NCBI GenBank assembly: GCA_023396255.1
Contig: JAEWWU010000019.1
Location: 1 to 64,000 of the forward strand
From: Bacteroidota bacterium
GTDB taxonomy: Bacteria > Bacteroidota > Bacteroidia > Bacteroidales > Porphyromonadaceae
DNA: 64,000 bases
Direction: 5' to 3'
Under the pieces are notes generated by a model. It had not been told where the DNA came from. It saw nothing but the letters and a program-made list of their open reading frames with translations, and did not search any database. The translations under genes and the position numbers were made by a program. Positions 8,191-17,111 of the stretch are shown in pieces (position 1 is the first letter of the stretch; every line of letters starts with the position of its first letter).

Positions 8191-9557
8191 CAATCGTCTC
8201 CTTTCTTCTGCTCGTTATTGATCTTCAAGACAACCGATTTGAACTGGTCTCCACGATCTTCGTAATTCTTAAACAGATCAAAACTTGCGCAAGCCGGAGA
8301 CAATAAAACAGTATCTCCGAAATCAGCTAAATATTGAGCCTTTCTCACCGCTTCTTCCATAGATGACGCTTCTGATATTTGAGAAACCACCGAATCAAAA
8401 CTACGATGAAGCTTTTCTGTATCCTTGGTCAAGAAAACCATCGCACGTACTTTTTCTCGTACCAAACCGATTATGTCCGAATAGTCATTTCCCTTATCCG
8501 TTCCTCCCAAAATAAGAATCACCGGAGTACGTACACTCTCAAGGGCATACCAAGTGGAGTTTACATTAGTTGCTTTAGAATCGTTGATATAAGAAACTCC
8601 GTTAATGACTGCAACTGACTCCATCCGATGGGCTACATTCTTATAATTTCGCAAAGCCCTCCGTATAGTTGAAGCAGGAATATGTAATGCACAGGCAACC
8701 ATCGCTACCGCCATAGCATTTTGCAAGTTATGCCTTCCGGGCAAAGCCAACTCTCCTCTATCTATGACAAAAGACTCTCCATCTCCCGTTTCTATAACCA
8801 GAGAATTCTCCTCTAAATGCCCAGAGACTGTCTTATCTTCTTGAGTTGTAAAAGGTAATAGAGTGCACTTTTGGGGATTTTGCTCAAGCCACTGAGAAAT
8901 AAATTGGTCCTCTTGCCAATACACAAAAAAATCATCCCCCTCCATATTCTGCAGTATGCGCATCTTGGCCTCTGCATACTCATCAAACGAATAATTGTAC
9001 CTATCCAGATGATCTGGAGTTATATTGAGCAAAACAGCAATATGATTCTTGAAAGAATACATATGATCTAACTGGAAACTGCTCAATTCTATAACGTAGT
9101 ACTCGTGTGGAGCCACAGCTATCTGACGAGCCAAGCTGACACCAACATTACCGGCCAAAGAAGCATCCCAACCAGCCTCCTGAAGTAGGTGGTGTATCCA
9201 ACACGTGGTAGTTGTTTTTCCATTGCTTCCCGTAATTGCAATCAGAGTACTTTGGGTAAAACGCCCGGCATACTCTATCTCGGAAATGATAGGAATACCT
9301 TTTTCAATAAGTTTCTTTATCAGAGGGGATTTATCCGGTATCCCCGGACTCTTGATAATCTCTTTTGCATTGAGAATTCTTTCTTCAGAATGACCACCTT
9401 CTTCAAACCCTATTTTCCACTCTTGCAATTCATCCCTATACCTGGGAGCAATCGCCCCACTATCTGATACAAAAACATCTTGTCCTTGTTTCTTTGCCAA
9501 GATAGCAGCACCCACTCCACTCTCTCCAGCTCCCAAAACGACTATTTCTTGATTCAT
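8190..9557 (-). CDS. murD: UDP-N-acetylmuramoylalanine--D-glutamate ligase
   Basis: This cytosolic Mur ligase adds D-glutamate to UDP-MurNAc-L-alanine. The N-terminal nucleotide-binding turn GAGESGVG is near residues 9-16, and the ATP-binding loop TGSNGKTTT is at about 109-117, followed by the central and C-terminal Mur ligase domains. The length (~455) is typical. ATG 9557 was preferred to the in-frame GTG two codons upstream. It sits 23 bases after mraY and overlaps ftsW, as expected for the division/cell-wall operon. Confidence 0.95.
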   Translation of the reverse strand: MNQEIVVLGAGESGVGAAILAKKQGQDVFVSDSGAIAPRYRDELQEWKIGFEEGGHSEERILNAKEIIKSPGIPDKSPLIKKLIEKGIPIISEIEYAGRFTQSTLIAITGSNGKTTTTCWIHHLLQEAGWDASLAGNVGVSLARQIAVAPHEYYVIELSSFQLDHMYSFKNHIAVLLNITPDHLDRYNYSFDEYAEAKMRILQNMEGDDFFVYWQEDQFISQWLEQNPQKCTLLPFTTQEDKTVSGHLEENSLVIETGDGESFVIDRGELALPGRHNLQNAMAVAMVACALHIPASTIRRALRNYKNVAHRMESVAVINGVSYINDSKATNVNSTWYALESVRTPVILILGGTDKGNDYSDIIGLVREKVRAMVFLTKDTEKLHRSFDSVVSQISEASSMEEAVRKAQYLADFGDTVLLSPACASFDLFKNYEDRGDQFKSVVLKINNEQKKGDD

Positions 9558-9580
9558 AAACACGGCTTACTAAGATTATA

Positions 9581-10831
9581 CTATCTCATTTTTAGCGTAG
9601 CTACAGCAAATGCAGCCAAAATAATAGCAATCAACCAAAAACGAACTGTTATTTTAGACTCAGGTATCGGATTTAGAGGTTTTTGTAAAAGAGCATCAAT
9701 TCCCCCTCCCGACTTCTGAAAGTGATGATGCAAAGGAGTCATTTTAAAAATCCTTCGTCCTACCCCATTCTTTTTCTTGGTATACTTAAAATACGCAACT
9801 TGCAACATAACAGACAGTCCCTCAACAATAAAAACACCACAAAGAATAGGCAAAAGCAACTCTTTTCGAATCAAAATCGCAAAAACGGCAATTATACTAC
9901 CCAGAGTTAAACTTCCTGTATCTCCCATAAAGACTTGAGCCGGGTAAGCGTTGAACCATAGAAAACCCAAAGTAGCTCCAACAAAAGCAGCCGCAAAAAT
10001 CACCAACTCTCCCGATCCAGGGATGAGCATAATATTCAGATAAGATGCCATTTCCGTATGGCTGGACACATAAGCAAAAATTCCTAATACCACTCCCACA
10101 GGAGCCGATGTTCCGGCAGCCAAACCATCCAACCCATCAGTCAAATTGACACAATTAGATATAAAGGTGATGATAAGCACAGCTATAAGAATAAAGATAC
10201 TCCATCCAACGGCTTCCTTAGCCGATTCGGGAACCGGCAACAAGTCCGAATAATCCATATTATTGTTTTTTACAAAAGGGATTGTCGTTTTGGTTGTTTT
10301 CACTTCCTTGTTTGCAAAACGAACATCCTCTATAATCCCCCCGTTCCTAACCTCAGCATTCTCTCGGATTCCCGTACTGGAACTGAGCATAAAGAGTATA
10401 GCGATCAAGAGCCCTAAAGAAACTTGCCCTATAATTTTGTAACGACCGTGTAATCCCTCTTTATTTTTTCTGAAAACTTTAATATAATCGTCCAAAAAGC
10501 CCAATCCTCCCATCAGAAGGGTTGTTACAATCATCATAAGAATATAGATGTTGGTCAAATCTGCCAACAAGAATGTTGGCAACAGTATGGCGAGAATAAT
10601 GATAATTCCTCCCATTGTTGGTGTCCCCTTTTTCCGCATCTGACCTTCCAATCCCAAATCTCTGATGGTTTCTCCTATTTGAGCCCTTTGCAATCGATTT
10701 ATAATTCTTCGACCAATCAATGTGGTGAGAATTAGTGACAGAATAAAAGCCACAGCTGCCCTAAAAGTTATATAGTGCACCAAACGGCTTAGAGGTAGTC
10801 CTTCAACCCAATCAAACAAATGATATAGCAT
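9581..10831 (-). CDS. mraY: Phospho-N-acetylmuramoyl-pentapeptide transferase
   Basis: This inner-membrane enzyme makes lipid I by moving phospho-MurNAc-pentapeptide onto undecaprenyl phosphate. Family motifs are visible: GTPTMGG near 69-75, the DDY aspartates at 114-116, NLTDGLDGLA at 229-238 and a C-terminal MTPLHHHF. At 416 residues it is ~55 longer than E. coli MraY. The extra length is a soluble insertion at about 150-205 between membrane helices, a shape also found in other Bacteroidota. It is 16 bases downstream of murE. Confidence 0.95.
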   Translation of the reverse strand: MLYHLFDWVEGLPLSRLVHYITFRAAVAFILSLILTTLIGRRIINRLQRAQIGETIRDLGLEGQMRKKGTPTMGGIIIILAILLPTFLLADLTNIYILMMIVTTLLMGGLGFLDDYIKVFRKNKEGLHGRYKIIGQVSLGLLIAILFMLSSSTGIRENAEVRNGGIIEDVRFANKEVKTTKTTIPFVKNNNMDYSDLLPVPESAKEAVGWSIFILIAVLIITFISNCVNLTDGLDGLAAGTSAPVGVVLGIFAYVSSHTEMASYLNIMLIPGSGELVIFAAAFVGATLGFLWFNAYPAQVFMGDTGSLTLGSIIAVFAILIRKELLLPILCGVFIVEGLSVMLQVAYFKYTKKKNGVGRRIFKMTPLHHHFQKSGGGIDALLQKPLNPIPESKITVRFWLIAIILAAFAVATLKMR

Positions 10832-10847
10832 ATTTTTCTATTAAGTG

Positions 10848-12326
10848 TTATTTTTCTTCTAATTCATAGAATAGTTCCTTTACTACTTCCCTGTCGTCGA
10901 AATGATGACGAACTCCGGCTATTTCCTGATAGGTTTCGTGTCCTTTACCCGCGATAAGAATCACCCCACCCGAATGGGCCAAGCGACAGGCTGTTTTAAT
11001 GGCCTCTCTTCTGTTCTCGATCATCAAGGTCATTGCCATCTGTTCCTTATTCAATCCACTTTGCATTTCTTGCAGAATAGAATACGGATCTTCGAAACGG
11101 GGATTGTCTGATGTTAGAATAAGATCTGTACTATATTCGGCTGCCACACGAGCCATTTGAGGGCGTTTCCCTTTGTCTCTATTACCACCAGCTCCAACAA
11201 CAGTAATGATCTGTGCTGGAGATAACGCCTTAACGGTAAGTAGCACGTTCTCCAAAGCATCCGGAGTATGCGCATAATCTATCACGGCATAGAATCCGTT
11301 AGGAGAACGTAACACTTCGAAACGACCATCCACAGAAGTTAGTTCACTCAAAGCGACAAAAAGATTTTCTTGCTCTCCTTGCTGTAGGAGTTTTTTCGCT
11401 ACTGCATAAACCGCCAAAAGATTGTAAGCATTATAAACTCCGCACAAACGACTATGCAATTCCACTCCATCAAGAGTTAGTAAAGTTCCATCCAAATATT
11501 GTTCTAAAACTGTCGCCTTATAATCGGCTGCAGAATGCACTGCATAAGTCGCAATAGAGGCTTTGGTATTCTGCACCATTACAAGCCCATTCTTATCATC
11601 TTTATTCACAATAGCCCAAGCCTTAGAAGAAAGAGTATCAAAAAATATTTTTTTAGCTTTTATATACTCTGCAAATGTTCTGTGATAATCGAGATGATCT
11701 CTTGTCAAATTAGTAAATACAGCAATATCAAAATCTATACCCCAAACCCTTTTCTGAACTAAAGAATGTGAACTAACTTCCATAAAAACGTGGGTACAAT
11801 TGGCAATGATTGCCTCTGCCAAAAGAGAATTTAATTCAAGGGCATCGGGTGTGGTGTGATGAGCTTCTCGCTCATATCCCGGAAAACGAACACACACCGT
11901 GCTGATCAGAGCACATTTATACCCAAGCTTACTAAACAGACTATAAAGCAATGTAGCCGTTGTTGTTTTACCATTGGTTCCAGTAACCCCGACCATAGTT
12001 AGTTTTCTTGATGGATGTCCATAAAAAGCACAAGATAAGCAAGCCAATGCCTCTCTAGCATCCGTCACGACATATAACACCACCCCTTTGTATTCCTCTG
12101 GAAATGGAAAGTATTCCTCGGCAACCACAGCAGAGCACCCCTTTTGAAGCGCATCCATAATATATTTATTCCCATTTTCTGCCGTTCCCGGAATTGCAAC
12201 AAACAGATCTCCCAATTGCGCTTTTCTTGAATCCGAAACAATTGTTCCTATACTTGCAAATGACAAATTGGTCACCTCTTGCTTTAGCAATGGGGCTAAA
12301 ATCGTTTTTATTTCTATTAAGTTCAT
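10848..12326 (-). CDS. murE: UDP-MurNAc-tripeptide synthetase (diaminopimelate-adding)
   Basis: This Mur ligase adds the third residue of the stem peptide. The ATP loop GTNGKTTT is at 116-123. The DNPR motif near the C-terminus (in TSDNPRFEDP) is the known marker for diaminopimelate rather than lysine as substrate. The length of 492 is normal. The gene lies 9 bases after ftsI and 16 before mraY, in the conserved dcw order. Aspartokinase elsewhere in the window feeds the diaminopimelate pathway that supplies its substrate. Confidence 0.95.
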   Translation of the reverse strand: MNLIEIKTILAPLLKQEVTNLSFASIGTIVSDSRKAQLGDLFVAIPGTAENGNKYIMDALQKGCSAVVAEEYFPFPEEYKGVVLYVVTDAREALACLSCAFYGHPSRKLTMVGVTGTNGKTTTATLLYSLFSKLGYKCALISTVCVRFPGYEREAHHTTPDALELNSLLAEAIIANCTHVFMEVSSHSLVQKRVWGIDFDIAVFTNLTRDHLDYHRTFAEYIKAKKIFFDTLSSKAWAIVNKDDKNGLVMVQNTKASIATYAVHSAADYKATVLEQYLDGTLLTLDGVELHSRLCGVYNAYNLLAVYAVAKKLLQQGEQENLFVALSELTSVDGRFEVLRSPNGFYAVIDYAHTPDALENVLLTVKALSPAQIITVVGAGGNRDKGKRPQMARVAAEYSTDLILTSDNPRFEDPYSILQEMQSGLNKEQMAMTLMIENRREAIKTACRLAHSGGVILIAGKGHETYQEIAGVRHHFDDREVVKELFYELEEK

Positions 12327-12335
12327 TTTTATCTA

Positions 12336-14570
12336 TTATAGGGTATTTTTTCCCAAACGTAATGTCACCATTCTTCCCGGCAATAAGGATTCTCCAACGG
12401 GTATAGACTGTTCAACAACCATACCATACCCTTGCAGATTTACCATTACCCCTCTTCTCATCAATTCGAATACGGCAGTGGCAGGATCTAAACCTATCAC
12501 ATTGGGCATTAGCTTAAGTCCGAAAGAAGCTGAACCTCCTACCAAATAGCCTTTATCTGTTTTATGCACACGGACAGGGTTATTTTTATCGATCTTACTT
12601 TCTTCTGCCCAAGGCACTCCTCTCTGCTGCATAAAAGAAACAACCCCAGAATATTCTCCGCCTATGATAGAGGAAGCATTAAAAGGATGAAACTGTAAAG
12701 GTTGTACTGTATCCAACAAAATAGGATTGTTCTGCGACTGTATTTGTTCCGCAATACGTCGCACCACAGCACCAGCCACATATCCTCCGGAAGAGCTCCC
12801 TTTAGGGTCAGTTACAATCACAATGCAGGTATATTTTGGTTTCTCTGAGGGGAAATAACCACAAAAAGAAGCCATATAACGCCGACCTCCAGAGTTGTAC
12901 CCAGATGATCCTTGTGAAATCACCGCTGTACCTGTTTTTCCACTAATTCGAACAATTGGAGACTGCACCGGCTTCCCTGTACCAGATTCGACCACCTTGT
13001 TCAACATATCTTTTATTTGCGCCAATACGCTTGGGGAACAAATCGACTCATTGAGAACTTTTGGTTGAGCCCGATACAACTCTTTACTTTTATAGTCCAA
13101 AACTTTCTCTACAAAATAAGGCTTCATCAGACGCCCTCCTCCAGCAATAGCGTTATAGAAATTAAGAGTATATATAGGTGGTATCTGCACTTCGTAACCA
13201 TAAGACATAGAGTGTAATGTCTCCTGCGTCCATAAATGAGTTGTATCCTGTGGAGTAAAAACCCGCGCTACTGCATAACCAGGAATTTCCAACTTCAGAT
13301 CTGTACCAAAACCATAATCGCGTAGTCTGGAAATGAGGCGCTCTGGATTGTCTCTGTATCCTTTTTGTACGATCTTTACCATTCCGACATTACTGGAATA
13401 CCAAATAACTTTTTCCACAGAAATAGTTCCATATCCCCCTCTATGGGCATTGTGATCTCTAATTGTTCTACGCCCGACTTTATAAAGCCCATTACCCGTT
13501 TCCATCACTTCTTCCGGATAGACAACACCATCTTCCAAAGCTGCCATCATAATAGGAGTTTTGAAAGTCGATCCGGGTTCTGTAAGGTCACTGACAATAT
13601 AGTTCTGAGTTTCGGCATAACGACCGGAAGCAACTCGCGCCAAATTGGTAATTGCCACAATTCGCCCGGTCTCAACTTCCATCAAAGCAGCAGAGCCCCG
13701 AGCTGCATCCATCTCAATCAACTTTTCTCGCAAAGATTGATCTACAATGTACTGCAAATTCATATCCAAGGTGGTATAAACCGAAGCTCCAGCAATAGCT
13801 TCTTCCAAAACATTACGAGTATTTCGTCCTCCTACATAACGATTTATGGCACTCCCCGGGGAACCACACAGAAGACTATCATAAGCCAATTCTATACCAT
13901 TCTTACCACGTGTTATACCTCCATCTTCCACAGCTCCATACACAGCTCCAATTGTTCTGTAGGCTAACTCTCCGAAAGGATTCATTCTGACTGATTTGGA
14001 CTCCGCATAAATAGAGGAACGTAGTGCTGAGCGAACACTCTTTCCCTTGGTGTTCCGTACGACAAAAGGATACTGAGTTCGCAGCTCTTTGTAATCTGCA
14101 TACCCCACATCTACCGGGATCAATATGCAGTGCCTATCTCCTGCTTTTAGGCCTTGCTGCCAACGGCTTTTCAGGGCCTTTGACGTTACCGATTTTAATT
14201 GCAAATGACGATATTTTTCCGAAAGCAACTGAGCCATTGCGTCCAACATATTGTTGAGAGAATCGGGGTACTTCTTTTTCATCAAAAGGATTGGCTCCGA
14301 CCTGCAATCCAAAAACAAGCGATCAGTAGGTGCCGATATGGCCAAAACCTCCCCTTGCAAAGAATATATGGTACCCCGAGTTGGTGCCACAACAGTTTTA
14401 TCTGGAAGCCTCAAAGTAGAAGCTATCGCTCGCCATTTAGCTCCTTCAAAAAACATTGTATACACAATATTGTACAAAACAACAGCCACTACCAATGTGT
14501 AGACTGTGCCTATAAACCAATATCTAAAATAAGCCCTCTTGGATAAAGGGGGATTTTTTTTATGTGCCAT
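12336..14570 (-). CDS. ftsI: Septal penicillin-binding protein (FtsI/PBP3-type transpeptidase) with C-terminal PASTA domain
   Basis: This bitopic inner-membrane transpeptidase cross-links septal peptidoglycan. A membrane anchor at about 17-40 is followed by the dimerisation domain and the transpeptidase domain, with all three active-site motifs: S334-TFK337, SSN 392-394 and KTG 545-547. A PASTA domain, which in known cases binds peptidoglycan or beta-lactams, covers about 686-740. The 744 residues exceed E. coli FtsI (588), mainly because of PASTA and its linker, as is usual in Bacteroidota. It is 24 bases after ftsL and 9 before murE. Confidence 0.94.
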   Translation of the reverse strand: MAHKKNPPLSKRAYFRYWFIGTVYTLVVAVVLYNIVYTMFFEGAKWRAIASTLRLPDKTVVAPTRGTIYSLQGEVLAISAPTDRLFLDCRSEPILLMKKKYPDSLNNMLDAMAQLLSEKYRHLQLKSVTSKALKSRWQQGLKAGDRHCILIPVDVGYADYKELRTQYPFVVRNTKGKSVRSALRSSIYAESKSVRMNPFGELAYRTIGAVYGAVEDGGITRGKNGIELAYDSLLCGSPGSAINRYVGGRNTRNVLEEAIAGASVYTTLDMNLQYIVDQSLREKLIEMDAARGSAALMEVETGRIVAITNLARVASGRYAETQNYIVSDLTEPGSTFKTPIMMAALEDGVVYPEEVMETGNGLYKVGRRTIRDHNAHRGGYGTISVEKVIWYSSNVGMVKIVQKGYRDNPERLISRLRDYGFGTDLKLEIPGYAVARVFTPQDTTHLWTQETLHSMSYGYEVQIPPIYTLNFYNAIAGGGRLMKPYFVEKVLDYKSKELYRAQPKVLNESICSPSVLAQIKDMLNKVVESGTGKPVQSPIVRISGKTGTAVISQGSSGYNSGGRRYMASFCGYFPSEKPKYTCIVIVTDPKGSSSGGYVAGAVVRRIAEQIQSQNNPILLDTVQPLQFHPFNASSIIGGEYSGVVSFMQQRGVPWAEESKIDKNNPVRVHKTDKGYLVGGSASFGLKLMPNVIGLDPATAVFELMRRGVMVNLQGYGMVVEQSIPVGESLLPGRMVTLRLGKNTL

Positions 14571-14594
14571 AGAGACAAACTTTGGGGTTTTAGA

Positions 14595-15290
14595 TTACTT
14601 CCCAACTCGCTCTTCTTGCGACTTGTAGATAATTATAGGGGCCACAGGAGATAGTTCAAGCCTCAGCCCTGCATTTTGGATTCTCTGTTCTACATCCAAT
14701 TGCCGACTCCTCTCTGTCAATTCTTTTGTCAGATAGAGTTGCATAAACCCTATATCTCGTATCTTCTCTTCGTAAGAATCTATTTTTTTCACTTCTTCTA
14801 TCAACTTGTATTGATTGAAAACATTCAGAACAAACATTGCCACAATAGTTGCCAAAACAGGCCAATATTTAAGTAACCAAGGGGCACGAAGAATATCTCC
14901 TCCAATCCACATTTGAACAAAGATCTGTATTTTGCGAATTGTTTTTCGATTGAGGAAAAATGACTCAGATGATTCTTCTTTTTTTAGATTTTCCCCACCG
15001 TCCAAGGACTCATCCTTATTTGGAACTTCACCAGCAAGGTCTTCCTCTGAGAAGGAAGAAGGTTCTATGTTCTCCTGCTGCAAGAAAGGCTCCTCTCTAA
15101 TGATTTGTGCTGAATTTTTTCGCTGATCAATTAAAGAAGGCTTATTGATCTCGTTTAGCAACCTTTCTTGCCGCATCATATCTCGCAAAGACAATTCCTC
15201 CTCTTCCTCATAAAGAGGAGAAAAGGAGTCTTTTTCGATGTTATCTTTCCGATACAACACCTCCTCAATATATTCCTCATCTATAATCAT
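14595..15290 (-). CDS. ftsL: FtsL-like divisome protein with long acidic cytoplasmic N-terminus
   Basis: A 231-residue bitopic protein sits in the ftsL position between rsmH and ftsI. It has one membrane helix at about 142-160, followed by a heptad-like coiled coil (160-210) and a short tail, matching the FtsL family that recruits and activates FtsI/FtsW. Bacteroidota FtsL proteins are commonly near 100-130 residues. Here ~140 cytoplasmic residues rich in Glu, Ser and Asp precede the helix (for example PLYEEEEELSLRD near 25-37). The call rests on position and topology, since FtsL sequences are poorly conserved. The ATG at 15290 is the only good start, and the extension is in frame without a break. 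Confidence 0.8.
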   Translation of the reverse strand: MIIDEEYIEEVLYRKDNIEKDSFSPLYEEEEELSLRDMMRQERLLNEINKPSLIDQRKNSAQIIREEPFLQQENIEPSSFSEEDLAGEVPNKDESLDGGENLKKEESSESFFLNRKTIRKIQIFVQMWIGGDILRAPWLLKYWPVLATIVAMFVLNVFNQYKLIEEVKKIDSYEEKIRDIGFMQLYLTKELTERSRQLDVEQRIQNAGLRLELSPVAPIIIYKSQEERVGK

Positions 15291-15323
15291 AAGGTATTTC
15301 TCTCTATTGGCCTTGCTAACCTT

Positions 15324-16232
15324 TTACTTTCGCTCTGCAACCCTTAGTTTCGCACTACGAGCACGAGGATTTTGGCTTATTTCCTCCTCTGTAGGCAATA
15401 ATGGTTTCTTTGTCAATACTTTTAAAAGTCTTGAGTCTAATTCTTCTTCCGAGGGCTCTGAGCGGTCGAATCTCTGCATCCTAAAGTAATCCTTCACCAA
15501 TCGATCTTCCAAAGAGTGATAACTAATCACAACCATTCGCCCTCCCGAAGCCAACAAATTGCAACCGTTTTGCAACAATGACTTAAGGGCCTCTAACTCT
15601 GCATTAACCTCTATCCGAAGTGCCTGAAAAATCCTACTCAACTTATTTTTTCTCAAAACATCTCCTTTCGGCAAAAGAGGTTCCAAGACATCAATCAGTT
15701 GAGCTATTGAATGAAACCCGCAATTTCTATTCTTCACAACCAATGAAGCTATCTTGCGAGCATCTTTAAGCTCTCCGTAGAAGTAGAAAATATCGGAAAG
15801 ATGCTCCTCCGTTTCCGTACACAACAGAGTTTGGGCAGTTATCCCTCCACGATTGTTCATTCGCATATCGGGCATTGCTTCTCCACTTCTAAAACTAAAG
15901 CCTCGTTCTCCTGAATCAAAATGATGAGAAGAAACCCCCAAGTCTGCCAATATTCCATTTACTGAAGAGATTCCAAAAAAATGGAACCAGTTCAACATAT
16001 ACCTAAAATTAGAAGGAATCAACACAAGACGAGGATCTTTTGGGGCCTGCGCCAAAGCATCTGCGTCCCTATCAAAAGCAAAAACGGTTGCCTTGGAAGA
16101 CAATGCCTGCAATAGTACCCGGGTATGTCCTCCACCTCCCATCGTCGCATCAACATAAATCCCATCTATGTCTGTAACAAGATTTTCAATACTCTCACGA
16201 CACAGCACCGGTACATGATAAATACTATTCAT
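15324..16232 (-). CDS. rsmH: 16S rRNA (cytosine-1402-N4)-methyltransferase
   Basis: RsmH (MraW) methylates N4 of C1402 in the ribosomal P site using S-adenosylmethionine. The SAM-binding segment DATMGGGGHT is at 28-37, and GILADLGVSSHHFD and the C-terminal NPRARSAKLR are family signatures. The length of 302 is typical. ATG 16232 was chosen because the alignment with the family begins there (MNSIYHVPVL). An upstream in-frame TTG would add 16 unmatched residues. It is the first gene of the dcw operon: mraZ, which normally precedes it, is missing and a promoter lies directly upstream. Confidence 0.95.
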   Translation of the reverse strand: MNSIYHVPVLCRESIENLVTDIDGIYVDATMGGGGHTRVLLQALSSKATVFAFDRDADALAQAPKDPRLVLIPSNFRYMLNWFHFFGISSVNGILADLGVSSHHFDSGERGFSFRSGEAMPDMRMNNRGGITAQTLLCTETEEHLSDIFYFYGELKDARKIASLVVKNRNCGFHSIAQLIDVLEPLLPKGDVLRKNKLSRIFQALRIEVNAELEALKSLLQNGCNLLASGGRMVVISYHSLEDRLVKDYFRMQRFDRSEPSEEELDSRLLKVLTKKPLLPTEEEISQNPRARSAKLRVAERK

Positions 16233-16330
16233 CTCCACACTATATCTTCCTAAAAACGATATTAAGCCACTTCTATACAAAAAATATCTTCCTCACACTC
16301 AGATCCATTCTGGCAGGAAAAATAGGTAGT

Positions 16331-16359
16331 CAAAGGTACTCATTTTAAAGCAACCCAAA
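16331..16359 (-). promoter_or_regulatory. Candidate promoter of the rsmH-ftsW (dcw) operon
   Basis: On the minus strand TACCTTTG (16338-16331) matches the -7 consensus. A TTTG at 16359-16356, 17 bases further upstream, matches the -33 element. The expected leader to rsmH is about 90-95 bases. Confidence 0.5.
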
Positions 16360-16419
16360 CACGAAAAGAATCATCCTCAGTGAACAAATCTTCTCTCTTC
16401 ACATTTTGTTTTGACAAAA

Positions 16420-16454
16420 AAAAAAGCACCACACGCGACAAGCGTAAGATGCTT
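16420..16454 (-). terminator. Rho-independent terminator after secG
   Basis: On the minus strand AAGCA (16454-16450) pairs with TGCTT (16428-16424), with further inner CGC/GCG pairing. An uninterrupted run of T follows. It lies about 65 bases after the secG stop codon and separates secG from the dcw promoter. Confidence 0.75.
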
Positions 16455-16516
16455 ACTTTTATCTCAACCCTCCTCAGACAAAAATTTCGTCCTTGGATGG
16501 CAAAATTATCACAAAA

Positions 16517-16888
16517 TCACTCTGCCACTTCTTTAGATGCCTGAGCTTCCTCCTGAGCTGTTCCCAAAGAAGGTAACTGATCTGTTGTTATAGGCAACTC
16601 CTGTTGAGCTTTGGGTTGATTATTCTGAACCTCCTGATGCAATTTCTGAGTATCACTAACCTGCGAAGCGTGCATAAAATAAGAGGAGCCTACACTCAAA
16701 ACAAGGAGCGCTCCAGCCAACCACCAAGTGGCTTTTTCCAAAAAATCGGTGGTTTTGCGCACTCCCATATACTTATTGCTGGAGTCAAAACCAGCAGCCA
16801 ATCCTCCACCCTTAGAATTTTGAACAACAACAATCAATATAAGAGAAAGAGCCGTCAGAAGGATCAAAATCGCAAGAAATACAAACAT
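16517..16888 (-). CDS. secG: Preprotein translocase subunit SecG
   Basis: SecG is the small auxiliary subunit of the SecYEG channel in the inner membrane. The 123-residue protein shows the family layout: membrane helix 1 (~2-23), a glycine-rich conserved cytoplasmic loop (NSKGGGLAAGF, about 25-35), membrane helix 2 (~56-75) and a hydrophilic Gln/Glu/Ala-rich tail. The tail makes it a little longer than E. coli SecG (110). It has its own terminator and appears to be transcribed alone. Confidence 0.92.
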   Translation of the reverse strand: MFVFLAILILLTALSLILIVVVQNSKGGGLAAGFDSSNKYMGVRKTTDFLEKATWWLAGALLVLSVGSSYFMHASQVSDTQKLHQEVQNNQPKAQQELPITTDQLPSLGTAQEEAQASKEVAE

Positions 16889-17030
16889 ATCAGTCTACTT
16901 GTTATAATTTACCAATGTCTTGAGGAAGAAATTCCCCACTCTATTTTGCGCTGCAAAGTAAACACTTTTTTTCCTATTATTCAAATATCAAACACAGCTT
17001 AATATACCACACTAAAGTCTCAACGAAGAA

Positions 17031-17065
17031 CAAAAAAAGAGGGCATCCCGTAAGAAGACGCCCTC
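17031..17065 (-). terminator. Terminator after the EF-G paralogue
   Basis: On the minus strand GAGGGC (17065-17060) pairs with GCCCTC (17044-17039), with weak inner pairing, and is followed by a run of seven or more T. It lies about 47 bases after the stop codon at 17112. Confidence 0.75.
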
Positions 17066-17111
17066 CATCTACACAAATTATCAATTATAACACAAATGTT
17101 GTATTTGTATA

